DNA of 64,000 bases, from assembly GCA_025991245.1 (NCBI GenBank), contig BQMJ01000036.1, positions 1-64,000 on the forward strand, read 5' to 3'. Below the pieces are notes generated by a model. The model ran no database searches. It had not been told where the DNA came from and was given only the letters and a program-made list of their open reading frames with translations. How positions within the stretch are numbered: the stretch's first letter is position 1; each line of letters opens with the position of its first letter. This DNA is from Galdieria partita (Eukaryota; Rhodophyta; Bangiophyceae; Galdieriales; Galdieriaceae). Of the stretch, positions 37,601 to 47,815 are shown piece after piece. The translations under genes were made by a program, and so were the position numbers.

Positions 37601-40180
37601 CCCGTTTCCGAAGTCTTCACAGCAGTATCAATAATACCCTCTCTACCACTCATAGCATGTAAGAAGAATTCATCAGGAGTTACACCACTCAAATAAGAGT
37701 TGAAAACAAAACCTCTAGACTCAGCGCCTAAATCATCAGCAGGATAGTGAGGAAGTGTCCTTCTCCGAAAGCCATAGAAAATGCGCTTTCCTTCCACATT
37801 CTGCTGACCAACAGAAGCCATAATTTGAGATATATTCAAAGTGGATCCTTTCGAACCAGCGTTCACCATTCGCTTCAGATTATTTGAAGCAGGTAATGAC
37901 CTCGCTGCTGCCGAACCGACCTTGTTTCTTGCTTGGTTCAAAACAGAGTTGATCTGATCTTCTAGCGACTCCATCATAGTTTTTCCGGGTTTACATTGAA
38001 TTTCTCCATTCTGACCCTTTTCAATAAGAAGAGTTACCTCCTGTCTTGCTGCTTCCATAGTTCGCACGATGTAATTCATTGTCTCGTCGTCTGCAATAGT
38101 GTCACCAATACCAATAGAAAATCCACGTTGTAATAACCAATGATTGATAAGCAGCTGAACAGAAGAAATAAAATCACAAGTAGCATCGGGTCCATGTTCC
38201 TTCCAACAAACATGAATAAGACTACCTGCACGAGTACCGACAGTTGACTTATCAATGATTCCACAAATAAGCTCTCCTCCAGAAATAACAACTCTAGTGT
38301 CATGAACTGTCATATCTGGACCAAAAATGGGATCCGAGTCTGATTCATCGACATGTGTTTCAGCAAAGCGAATTATATTGACATTCGGAGTTATCATCGA
38401 AAACAATTGCTTGCCACTCCAAAGTTCCTTTGGTTTTAGAATTGCAGGAATCGGAATTTGACCATCAAATCCTTCAATGTGCATTAATAAATTCATCATC
38501 ATATCCCTAGTAATAAATACATCTCTCATGGTAAAAAGTGAACAACCCAACAAAGTATCTTGTACCAAACCCATAACTGGCTTGTTTGCTTGAGGAGAAA
38601 CGATATTTTTAGGAACCATCATGAGTTCCAATATTTCAGCCTTTCCTTCTAAAAATTGAGGAACGTGTAAATTCATTTCATCACCATCAAAGTCTGCATT
38701 ATAAGGACTTGTGGCCGATAAATTTAAACGAAAGGTTGAATATGGAAGAATTCGAACTCGATGACCCATAATGGACATTTTATGCAAGGACGGTTGTCTA
38801 TTAAAAAGAACAACATCGCCATCTTGCAAATGTCTTTCTACCTTGTATCCAATTTCCAAATGCAAATCAGCAGGACGTCTCACATAACGAAGGTCTATAC
38901 GCTGTCCATCGTCTCGAACAATATACTTTGCTCCAGGATGCTCATTTGGACCATTTGCAACGAGCGCTTGTAGTCGTGCATAACTTAAGGGCGTAACCAC
39001 TTCTGGATATGTAAGATTCATGGCAATACTCTTGGGAACTCCAACTTCGTCCAAGCGAATATTAGGATCTGGTGTAATGACTGTTCTTGCGGAAAAATCA
39101 ACTCGTTTACCCATCAAGTTCCCTCGAATTCTTCCTTCTTTTCCTTTCAAACGTTGAGAAATGCTCTTCAAAGGACGACCAGATCGCTGAAGAGACCTCG
39201 GTAAACCAGGTAACTCATTGTTCATATAAGTCGCAATATGATATTGTAACAGTTGTAACTGTTCATTTAAAGCATGAGCGGGAGCACCTTCTCTCTCTAA
39301 ACGCTTCAACGCATTGTTCGCTTTGACAATATCACCAAGCTTGTGAGTAAGATCGTCTTCACCCCGGCTGGTGGCATCCATCATGATAGAAGGGCGCACA
39401 TGAGGTGGTGGCACTGGTAAAATAGTCACTATCATCCAATCTGGTCGACTTTGTTCACGACTAAACCCTAAAATGTCTGCATCCTCGTCTGATATATGTT
39501 TCAAAATGTTATAGGCCTTTTCTGCTGTGATTTGTTGGCGTTTTTCGCCACCACTTTCAGCAACGTCGGGAAATTCAGCAACAATATTCAGAGCATCTCG
39601 TAAAAGTTTAGGTTGTGCATTACCGCAAAACCGACACTCCTTCAAACGAGGAAGAGATAAAAATAAACGAAGGCGTTTCGTACCCTTCTTAATCTGTTCA
39701 ATTTGCTTCAATCTAGTAGCTATGCTCGAATCCTCAATATTTATAAGCAACTTGGAGCAGTAGTAACAAATACAGCGAAGAACCTTCAAAGTTGATGCAA
39801 GAAAACCAGGATTATAAACTGGTTGAGCCAATTCGATATGCCCAAAATGACCTGGGCAATCCAAAAAGGAACTATGACAAGTTCGACAAGGAAAGTCTCG
39901 GTCTATAGCACCCAGTCGTTGATCCATTAAACCACCTTCTTTTGGTCTGCCTTGCTCAAAGGCAATCTCTCGCTGAATGGGAGCAACGGAGTAACGCCTC
40001 TAAAGAGACAAAGTTAATGAGGATATTGTAAAAGGAGGGGTTAATGAACAACACCTAGTCTTCCCAAACAACCCCATTAATAATCAGAATAATACTTACA
40101 ATCTCTTCTGGGCTTAATATTCCGAACTGGAGAGCCGAAACTTTCTTGAGTTCAACACTTGAAACGGCTAGGGCGTCCAT
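34672..40180 (-). CDS. RPB1: RNA polymerase II largest subunit RPB1
   Basis: Catalytic subunit of nuclear RNA polymerase II. Two exons (40100-40180 and 34672-39999) flank a 100-nt intron and give 1802 residues. Exon 1 supplies the QFGILSPEEI start of the clamp. Visible landmarks are the first zinc site CRTC...CPGHFGH (about 66-82), the Mg-binding NADFDGDEMN (about 460), and the bridge helix GREGIIDTAVKTSETGYIQR (about 810). The trigger loop IGEPTTQMTLNTFHLAGVS follows at about 1095. The C-terminal domain from about 1575 is bipartite. A proximal part has YSPTSPA/YSPTSPG heptads broken by Gly-rich linkers. A distal array has about eleven YSPKSPA heptads, is nearly identical at DNA level (21-bp units, about 34683-34937), and ends YSPRSDV. 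Lys replaces Thr4 in the distal part and Ala/Gly replaces Ser7. The reading frame is intact. Confidence 0.98.
34683..34937 (-). repeat. 21-bp tandem array encoding distal RPB1 heptads
   Basis: About twelve 21-bp units, each reading as CTCCAGCATACTCTCCGAAGT-type sequence or a close variant on the minus strand, and encoding YSPKSPA. Differences between units are mostly synonymous third-position changes (GCT/GCA, AAA/AAG). The low divergence points to recent expansion or homogenisation, and unit number probably varies between strains. The apparent open frame on the opposite strand (34686-35009) is a by-product of the 21-bp period. Confidence 0.9.
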
Positions 40181-40706
40181 TTCTCAAAGGTCCCTGTCCT
40201 CAAAACGGAAAATTTCGGCAACTCAATAGTCACTAAAATAGTTTCATTACTCTTTTATAAGAGCATTTGTCTAGAAATAAGTCACCTTTTTGGGAAACAA
40301 GCCACAAACAGAAAAAGACCCCTATGACTTTATTCTATGATCCCCAAGAGCGAACCTTTGGTTCTGAGCCTCTAACCACTGTTGTATGAAACGAAACTAA
40401 GAATATTGAGCCGCCCAAGCTCGTTAGTTTCGGTTTAATACGTGCGAACACTGTAAAGACTTTCACTTGGTTCACACGCAAACAAACCGACCCACACAAC
40501 CAATGGGGACACAGAACGATGTGCTTACGACGAAGGGCTTCATTTAAGGTACAAGAACACTTGTTTCAACAAGGAAAGCTTTACTCGTTATTTGTTGTAG
40601 TCACAAATAAAATCCCACCTTTCTAGTATTTAAGACTCGGTATAAAAGAAATTGTAAACTACCCAAGTACTATACAACTGCTTAATGAAGTACATCGTTC
40701 CACATA
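40181..40706. promoter_or_regulatory. Intergenic region upstream of RPB1
   Basis: 526 bp between the RPB1 ATG and the stop codon of the uL30m gene, which reads in the same direction. It must hold the RPB1 promoter and the uL30m 3' end. No TATA box or other element can be assigned with confidence, and no RNA gene is seen. Confidence 0.4.
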
Positions 40707-41199
40707 CTACAAGTTCTCTACTTTTGAACTCGATTTTTCCAAACAGGTATTCTGAAAATAAGGTACAAACTTTGGTTTCTGATAGGAAGGCCTAGGAAGT
40801 CGTGGTCGCTCTTTAATAATCTTTTCTGCCTCTGTAGCTGCAACTCTCTCAATTTCCACGAGACCAACAACTTTTTTCAAGTCTTTCCACACTTTTACGT
40901 TGTCCGGTACAACCTCCGCTTTGTGAATCTTCGTAATACCGAGTTTCTAAGTTCACAAAAGTTACACAAGAGACCAAAAAGGATCCAAGAAAAACAAATA
41001 CCTCTAAAGTTTCCTTCTTGATCCTATGTTTTCTAATAAAACTTCTTCGAAGAGTGACGATAAGTCTAGTATCAGAAAGACCGTTCAATAGTGCGTTGTT
41101 AACCATAGAAGTGATGGGTTCCTGGTACAGTAATAGTCTTCTGGAGAAATGACCAAAAGATGGACACAACGGAATAATATTGCAGAGTTTCAGACCCAA
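40707..41199 (-). CDS. Mitochondrial large-subunit ribosomal protein uL30m (L30-type)
   Basis: Two exons (41002-41199 and 40707-40946) with a 55-nt GTATTT...TTAG intron, phase 0, give 145 residues. After an N-terminal extension of about 45 residues rich in Ser/Leu/Arg, the protein follows the bacterial L30 pattern. LIVTLRRSFIRKHRIKKETLE continues across the splice into KLGITKIHK, then VVPDNVKVWKDLKKVVGLVEIE. The bacterial-type core with a basic extension fits import into the mitochondrion; plastid import is less likely but not excluded. Reading through the intron instead gives a shorter, unrelated C-terminus, so splicing is well supported. It diverges from RBM42 across about 160 bp. Confidence 0.85.
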
Positions 41200-41362
41200 A
41201 ACAATGATATCCTTTCTTTAAATGTTGGAGATATACTGTATAATATTATTAAGTTGAACGTAAAAATAACGAGCAACTAACGGGCTTTCTGTTTCACATA
41301 ACGCAATGCAGCAAATTCATATATTTACATAAGACGACTATCGATTGATTCTTCCTTGCAAG

Positions 41363-42142
41363 ATGCCTCCGTATCCAGTAGATCTGGACTCGGAGTTTGA
41401 AAAGTTTCAACGTGAAATTGAACAAGTTGGAAAACCACAAGGCTCTACAAGGCTACAAAGTGGAGCTTCTACAATCTTAGTAGCTTCAAAGCCTGCCGTC
41501 CGTGAAACCTCAAATAAGGTTGACCCTGCTCAACAAGCTTGGCAACAAGAGGTTTTGGCTCGTGACTTTGAACTTGCTAGGGCGTTTCAAGAAAATAAAA
41601 AAGTAGTTGAAAGTCGAGCAGAGAATTCGAGTAACCTTGAAAAAGATTATTACAAGTCGGCTCATGCAACGTATCTCTACAAGACTTCCGACCTGCAAGC
41701 CATTGGTGATCAGAAAACCAAACACAAGATCCGCAAGAAAGATGCTAAACACAAAAGACTGGTTAGAACTGCAGCAGGTGAAATATGGGAAGATACTACT
41801 TTGTTAGAATGGCCAGAAAATGACTTTCGACTGTTTGTTGGAGACTTGGGTCATGACGCGACTGACGAGTTACTTCAAACTACCTTTGAAAGGTTTTCTG
41901 GATATAACATGGCTCGAGTTGTAAAGGATAAGAGAACAGGAAGGTGTAAAGGGTATGGATTTGTAAGCTTCTCAAAGCCGGAAGGTATGATACAAGCTAT
42001 GAAGGCATTAAATGGCAAGTACATCGGTTCACGTCCTTGCAAGATACGAAAGTCTACCTGGAAAGAAAGGATGCTAACAAAAGACAAAAAGCCTGAAGTG
42101 GAATTGCTCCAACAGTTTCGTCAACGATTGAAACAGACATAG
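41363..42142 (+). CDS. RBM42: RBM42-like RNA-binding protein
   Basis: Single exon, 259 residues, starting at the first ATG (MPPYPVD). A TTG 18 bp upstream is in frame but is unlikely as a start. The C-terminal half matches RBM42: RTAAGEIWEDTTLLEWPEND, then one RRM with RNP2-like FRLFVGDLG and RNP1 KGYGFVSF, and a KIRKSTWKERM tail. RBM42 is a spliceosomal protein associated with the U4/U6.U5 tri-snRNP in animals, and a role in splicing in this intron-bearing genome is the natural inference. The N-terminal half is charged and probably disordered. It converges on the O-mannosyltransferase gene, with about 107 bp between stops. Confidence 0.92.
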   Translation: MPPYPVDLDSEFEKFQREIEQVGKPQGSTRLQSGASTILVASKPAVRETSNKVDPAQQAWQQEVLARDFELARAFQENKKVVESRAENSSNLEKDYYKSAHATYLYKTSDLQAIGDQKTKHKIRKKDAKHKRLVRTAAGEIWEDTTLLEWPENDFRLFVGDLGHDATDELLQTTFERFSGYNMARVVKDKRTGRCKGYGFVSFSKPEGMIQAMKALNGKYIGSRPCKIRKSTWKERMLTKDKKPEVELLQQFRQRLKQT

Positions 42143-42249
42143 TTGTGACAAAAATGATATAGAAATGTGGAAATGGAGTTGATTGATTTACTTTAGATGC
42201 GTATGCATATGCAACAGACAAAAGTACTATGATGCACAAATATATTTTC

Positions 42250-43852
42250 CTAATTCCAACGAGGCAACCAACGCCTTTTGTCATGTGCTATTTTGGTCAA
42301 TGAGATGGCATAAACCCATGGAGCCCAATAAACGAAAGCTACAACTTCCAATATCAATATCTAAATGTTCATGTTATCATATTAGATGAGCAATCTACAG
42401 AAATTGAATACTTACAACAATAATGAATGCAAATTTATATGACTTTGGAAATCTGTCGATAACCAAAGCAGTAAGCAGCTCTGCATAAAAGAGACCGGGA
42501 ATATAATGATATAAGAAGGCACTTCGTTCCACAGCAACATAGGGAAGTAGATTCAGTGCATATGCTCCACATAATATGCAACCTTTCTCCATCAAACTTC
42601 TTAAATCTGCCTTGGATGATATGGTATAACGATATCTACCAAAGAAAATGGCACATAATAAGAAAGTCAATGCACTTAGCAAACAAAGGTACATAACAGC
42701 GGGGTTTCCAATGAGATATATTTGTGACATTCGAGATTCATCTTCATCATCTTCTTGGACAAAGTACAATAGTCCACGGAGATTGAGTGGCCATTCGTAC
42801 CATTTTGATTCCCAAGGATGGCGATCCTTGATGCCCTTATTGGCACGAAACATTTCCCTATTCAACTGAAAAAAGCTAGTCAAGAAAGGTTGGCGGGTGG
42901 CAGCGGGATGATAAAAGGGATTGCCTATAAGAGTCTTTTGAAATTCAGGTGTCATGAATGCATCTCCAGATCCCGAATAGGGCAGCAGCTGGAAATGAAC
43001 ATAAAAAACAAATAGGTAAACGAAAATGCCACTAAGACCGGCAATGAGACATTCCCAAATTTCAAGAGGTTCCTTAAGAAAATGAAGGCCGAAGAAAGAC
43101 ACAATAGCAATGATTCCTGGAGTAGCAAGTGCTGTCCATTTCACTGAAATTGCACAACCACAAAGTAATCCCGTTAAAACCAAAAAGAAAAGAAATGACC
43201 TTTTGCAATTTTCTTTCTTGCATTTCCACAATTTCAAGGCACTATAGAAAGAAGCCATGCAGAAGAATAAAAGTTGCGAGTCCACTAAAATAAGACGAGA
43301 CTCTATTAAAGAAAGAAAATCCAGTAAAACCATGCTTGCACCAGCAAAAGAACCAACAGAGGAAATATCTAACTCTCTACAGGTCAAATACATGAGTGGA
43401 ACGCTCAAGACACCAAACAATGCGGATACTGAGCGTAAAACTTGGAACTTGGTATCACCATATTCGGCACCGATGGCATCATACAAAAATCCCGGATTGT
43501 ATCCACCCAATAAGCCACCAAGATAGAGAATCAATTTTCCCAAAGGAGGATGAATGTCGAAATAGTACTGGTGCTTAAAGTACCAAGTCACAAACTTGCC
43601 AAAGTGGAATTCGTCAAAGACAACTGCAGCTGGGTAAAATAAACGCCAGAATCTAGTAGCTAGAGCAAAAAAGGTCAATAACAACAAGTTCCAAAGGTCT
43701 GTACTATTGAGTTGACTTTCTCTGAACCAAAACGTAAGATATTTGTTTCTCTGATGACTCTTCTTTATCTTGGAACTATGGGGTCGTCCAATTGACCCAT
43801 TGCTTCTTGGAGAACCATATTGACTCGTTGTGGTCTTTTTCAAAAATTCCAT
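42250..43852 (-). CDS. Protein O-mannosyltransferase (GT39) lacking MIR domains
   Basis: Transfers mannose from dolichyl-phosphate-mannose to Ser/Thr of secretory proteins in the ER. Exons 42416-43852 and 42250-42360 join in phase 0 through a 55-nt intron (GTAAGT...TTTAG) to give 515 residues. Catalytic-loop motif DEFHFGKF (about 80) and FDIHPPLGK (about 98), multiple membrane helices, and the loop signature SGSGDAFMTPEFQKTLIGN are present. The C-terminus VYWAPWVYAI...WLPRWN is typical. Eukaryotic PMTs are usually 700-850 residues because three MIR repeats sit in the large lumenal loop. Here the loop runs straight from the GN motif to HPWESKWYEWPL, so the MIR module is missing without disturbing the helices. 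The N-terminus is Ser/Lys-rich and cytosolic. Confidence 0.9.
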
Positions 43853-44072
43853 ACAAGTGCTTCAATGTACCTAACCGAACCAACGCTTTTGGGATAGAAG
43901 CAACAATATCAAGTGAAAACGTGTCACACAAAAAATGCTCGCTGAAATTTTTTCTTTGTGGAGAGCAATTGGATTGCGGACCCTCATTTCAAATGAAGAG
44001 CAAATAATATTTCTGTAATTTGCAATTGCGATGTGGAAAACCATTTGTTGAAAATGGATCATTACATCATAT

Positions 44073-45326
44073 TTATTGTTGTGCGCACTGGACACGGCTA
44101 GCACGCTCACTGCTGTCTTGATCTTCATCATAAATATTCCCTCCACTAGAATTGGCCGTTCCTTTCAACTGTTCGGAGTCGAAATCTACCATCTGCACTT
44201 GTTCAAAGTTTTCACTTTCCATCGAGATATCATTTCGCGGACCCAAAGTTCTCTCTAATATAGCTTGTTGCTCCGACGAAAGGAATTTCGGAAACACAAT
44301 GTGAAACTGGATAATCAAATTGCCCTTCTGAATAGGATTGCCTTTCACGGGCATCCCTTCGCCAATGATCGACTTGAGCATATCGGGTTGAATGATTTCA
44401 CCAGGTTCTGTTTTCAACAGCAACCTTCTTCCGTCCAAATGGTCAACAACAGCTGTCATTCCACAAAGTGCTTCCACTAAATGAATATCTTTCTTTAACA
44501 GTAAATGAATACCGCGTCTTCGAAAGACTTCATGAGGTTTTTCTTCGATAACAATGATGACATCTCCGGGTAAACAACCCGGAGCTTCATCAGCTTCTCC
44601 AGAAATAATAATCTTCTGACCACTTTCCATACCAGGCTCAACATAAACCTCCAGAATTTTCTTCTCGTTAATCACTTTCTTGCCATGACACTTGGAACAT
44701 TTATCACTATCTCGAATGATCTCTCCAGTACCACTACATTCCGAACAAGTAGTTTGAATCTGTTGTATCATTCCAGGACCCATTTGGCGAATTTGGACTC
44801 TTACGCCTCTTCCACTACATATAGAACAAGTAACTGCTTCAGCTCCACTCCTTGCTCCCTTTCCTGAACAATCACTACAAATTCGATGGCGGTTCAAAGC
44901 TAACTTGGCAGTCTTCCCTAAATAAAGATCTTTAAGAGTTACCTTCAACGTATGCACGACATCCTCGGCTTTCTTAGGTCCTCTACTTTTGCCCTTTGAC
45001 CTTCCAAACAGACCTCCACCAAAGAATGCTTCAAATATATCTTCCGCATTCATACTTGCTCCTAGACCTTGTTGAGAAAGTCCTTCTTCACCATACTCGT
45101 CGTATACTCTGCGTTTCTCGTCATCAGAAAGTACTTCAAAGGCTCTTGTTACTTCTTTGAATTTTTCTTCATCGCCACCCTTGTCAGGATGTAGTTTAAC
45201 AGCCAATTTCCTGTACGCTTTTTTAATCTCATCTTTTGATGCGTTGGTAGGCACACCAAGCAACTCGTAGTACTTTTTGTTATCAACGCTTTCGTTCGCT
45301 TTCTTTCCGCCAAACCTTCCAAACAT
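44073..45326 (-). CDS. Type I DnaJ/Hsp40 co-chaperone, farnesylated (YDJ1/DNAJA-like)
   Basis: Stimulates cytosolic Hsp70. Intronless, 417 residues. The J domain (about 17-82) has the HPD triad in KLHPDKGG. A short Gly/Phe segment holds [10 protein letters not shown]. Four zinc-finger CxxCxGxG-type repeats follow ([32 protein letters not shown], about 148-215), then the two beta-sandwich substrate domains. The last four residues CAQQ form a CaaX box of the farnesylation type seen in plant and yeast class A DnaJ proteins, suggesting anchoring to the cytosolic face of ER or other membranes. It lies upstream of, and divergent from, the RING-protein pair. Confidence 0.95.
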   Translation of the reverse strand: MFGRFGGKKANESVDNKKYYELLGVPTNASKDEIKKAYRKLAVKLHPDKGGDEEKFKEVTRAFEVLSDDEKRRVYDEYGEEGLSQQGLGASMNAEDIFEAFFGGGLFGRSKGKSRGPKKAEDVVHTLKVTLKDLYLGKTAKLALNRHRICSDCSGKGARSGAEAVTCSICSGRGVRVQIRQMGPGMIQQIQTTCSECSGTGEIIRDSDKCSKCHGKKVINEKKILEVYVEPGMESGQKIIISGEADEAPGCLPGDVIIVIEEKPHEVFRRRGIHLLLKKDIHLVEALCGMTAVVDHLDGRRLLLKTEPGEIIQPDMLKSIIGEGMPVKGNPIQKGNLIIQFHIVFPKFLSSEQQAILERTLGPRNDISMESENFEQVQMVDFDSEQLKGTANSSGGNIYDEDQDSSERASRVQCAQQ

Positions 45327-45610
45327 GTCAAGACATGTATGCCAACGTTAGAAGCATCCAGAAGCACATAATGTCGGGACAAATGTGGTGTGTGGATGGA
45401 GTCCCAATGATTGTTAAAATGTTGTTGAAACTTGTATTGGAAAATACTCAAAACCAATTAGTTATTAAAAATCTTCTTTATATGAAATCTTAATACGGTC
45501 TATATTTGTATATGGCACTTGTTCACAAGCTTTCAAGAGCCCTTTGCTTTGATAGATGACTGACAGACTTTGATAGGCCAATAGATAATAGCTGAAAGGG
45601 AGGAAAGAGG
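45327..45610. promoter_or_regulatory. Divergent upstream region of the DnaJ gene
   Basis: About 285 bp upstream of the DnaJ start. It presumably contains its promoter. No defined element can be assigned. Confidence 0.35.
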
Positions 45611-45928
45611 ATGACAAGATCCAAATTACTTTTATATGGAGACTGCTGTGTACTAGACTTTTATAAAACTTGCAGATTATTAGAGTTTCCTAAAATGCTC
45701 TAAAAGTTGGAAGTCTACTATGAAGGGACTCTGACAGACAAGGATTTTGGTAAACCTGAATATCGCCAGCCAGTCCAATCGACTAAAGCTATCTTAATTT
45801 TTGTCACGAAACACTCTTTACTTGCCGATACCTTGTTGCTCCAAGAGTTCACTCTTGAGTTGCCACTGACCATCACTACGGTTGTTGATGGTTATCTTGA
45901 TAACAGAGAGACAAGGAACAACTCGTGA
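45611..45928 (+). CDS. Possible small spliced protein (~86 aa), unassigned
   Basis: A 13-codon exon (45611-45649, MTRSKLLLYGDCC) joins in phase to 45707-45928 through a 57-nt GTACTA...AAAAG interval, the usual intron size here. The product continues LEVYYEGTLTDKDFGK and ends TRNNS. A stretch ILIFVTKHSLLADTLLLQE faintly recalls the ILSCDTHSLRSFREMLALDE segment of the neighbouring RING protein, so it could be a remnant of a further family member. The donor and acceptor are not strong and there is no clear family. Treat as tentative. Confidence 0.3.
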
Positions 45929-46275
45929 GGAAATCCTTCCTCAAATTAAGAACAACACGAAGCAAGAAAAGCCTTTAAACAATGAAAACTAAATATATAT
46001 AAGCAATAGAAAAATTCCAGTCGCTCAGGCTGCTATGACAAGTTCCTACCTCAAACGAGAGAGGACAATACTGACTGTGGGTTCTCCAACTACTCGACTT
46101 TTCCACGATACAGTGACACACGCAAGAGTTGTTTCTTGCTCAAAAAGCCTCAAATTTGCTGTGTATACATAAAATGATAGTCTGCATACAAACTACTGGG
46201 CTCCAAAAACCAAATCAAATTCGTGAGAGGTAATATTTTACAACTTTCAAGTCTTCCACTAGTTCAACAAATTCA

Positions 46276-47753
46276 ATGGTGACTTTGAAACAAACTCACA
46301 TTTGCCAACAACATTCCATGAAGATGACCGAAAAAAAGGTTTGTTTCCAAATTACTACGAAGATTCCACATTCTTTAAGCGGACGACCACAACAATTACA
46401 TCTGAAGTGGACAATTCGTGTGTTTACATGTCGCTGGAAACTGTACACGAGGAATCAAGCGAAACAACAGAGAAACAGAACCAGTTGGAAAAGTTGAAAC
46501 TGGACAACTTGGAAGATATTACATTTCAAGTGGAGAATGTTTCCCCCACAAAAGAGGAAAAGTATTCTTCGGAGTATTGTATTGCCTGCTATGACCACCC
46601 AGCAAATATTATGTTATTGCCGTGTGAACATAAGATACTTTGTGGTTACTGTGTGACACGATTAGACGATCAACTTTGTCCGTTTTGTAGGAATCATGTA
46701 GAAACTGTGCGAATCTTTCCAAGGTTCCACGCAGGTTTCACTCAGCAGTTGGAGGAAAAACTTGAACAGAAGAAAGGACAGGATATAGAGGTTGAAGATT
46801 CTTTTCGAGAGGCTTCACTGAGAGAAGAGTCGTTTTCTGGTCTAGCAGCGTTGGGAAATGTTTCTTCTTATAGTCGTTCGCCTTCGTTGCATTCTAGCCA
46901 CTCGATTGGAGGAGAACCAAGTAGTAGTGGTCCCAAACGTTCAGTAAGTTTGCGAAATTTTAAGAGAATCTTTACAACGCCACGGGCTTCTCAAAAGAAG
47001 GAGCCCAAGGAAGAATACATTCCCCCAAAGATAGTGGTTTCCCTGAGTAACATACTTGAAGAGTGCAAGTTTCACGAAAATGAAGTAATTGAGAAGACTT
47101 TCCAAGTTCTGGTAACAGGATCAGATGATGTAGACAAGGAAGGTATTGTTCATTCGTTACAGGATCTTTTTCCTGTAAAGAAACCGTATATTCCATGGTC
47201 ACCAGAAGAAAAGTCTAAACTTGGACATGAAGAATACTTAGATGCAATTGACACTTTTCAGGCAGCAGAAGACTTTGTGGCCAATCTGGATATTCAAGGA
47301 GCACCCGTTAGAGTGACTGCAGTAAACTTATGGGAGTTGTTAAGAATAATGAGAACTGGGAAAGCTGATGTTCGCCATCCAGATGTTGTTATTCTTTCAT
47401 GTGACACACACTCATTACGTTCATTTCGTGAAATGCTTGCTTTGGACGAAGTATTGCGAGAACGTCTCAAATGTACTACTCCACGCTTTTGGGCGGTACT
47501 CGGTAATGAAACTTCGGACCCAAGTGACCAAATAAGTCTTGAAGATGCTGAGTTTGCTTTCAAAGAGATTCCATTGGATAGAAGACCTCAAGATTTCTTT
47601 TTTCTACCAGAGAGAGGGAAGTTTTGCTCGTGGTATATTGAACTAGGAAAGGAAATAATTACCCACGCCAAGTCAGCAAGAGGTATCGTAGACAAGAATG
47701 AAACAGAACGTTTGGAGGATCATGTGGGTTGTCTTGGTTGCACGATAATATAA
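46276..47753 (+). CDS. RING finger + degenerate Ras-like domain + CaaX protein, paralogue 1
   Basis: About 478 residues if a 41-nt intron (46339-46379) joins exon 46276-46338 to 46380-47753. Without it, the first in-frame ATG is at 46428. A C3HC4 RING (about 88-130: CIACYDHP, CEH, CGYC, CPFC) suggests E3 ubiquitin ligase activity. After a Ser-rich linker, residues from about 260 to the end resemble a small GTPase. Strand FQVLVTGS sits where the P-loop would be but lacks GK(S/T). VNLWELL stands where WDTAGQE is expected. DVVILSC and FWAVLGNETSD stand where the N/TKxD strand would lie. The end CLGCTII is a CaaX box (geranylgeranyl type expected for final Ile) with an extra Cys. Predicted to sit on the cytosolic face of a membrane. 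Stop is 62 bp before paralogue 2. Confidence 0.8.
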
Positions 47754-47815
47754 AATAGATTTTTGTTTCTTTTGTAAAAAGTTAGAATAAACAAAATGGA
47801 ATTTCTGGAAGAATA

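Noticed and set aside
40849-41199. Continuous 116-codon reading of the uL30m region
   Set aside because: It reads through an intron; splicing restores the L30 core, whereas read-through gives unrelated residues.
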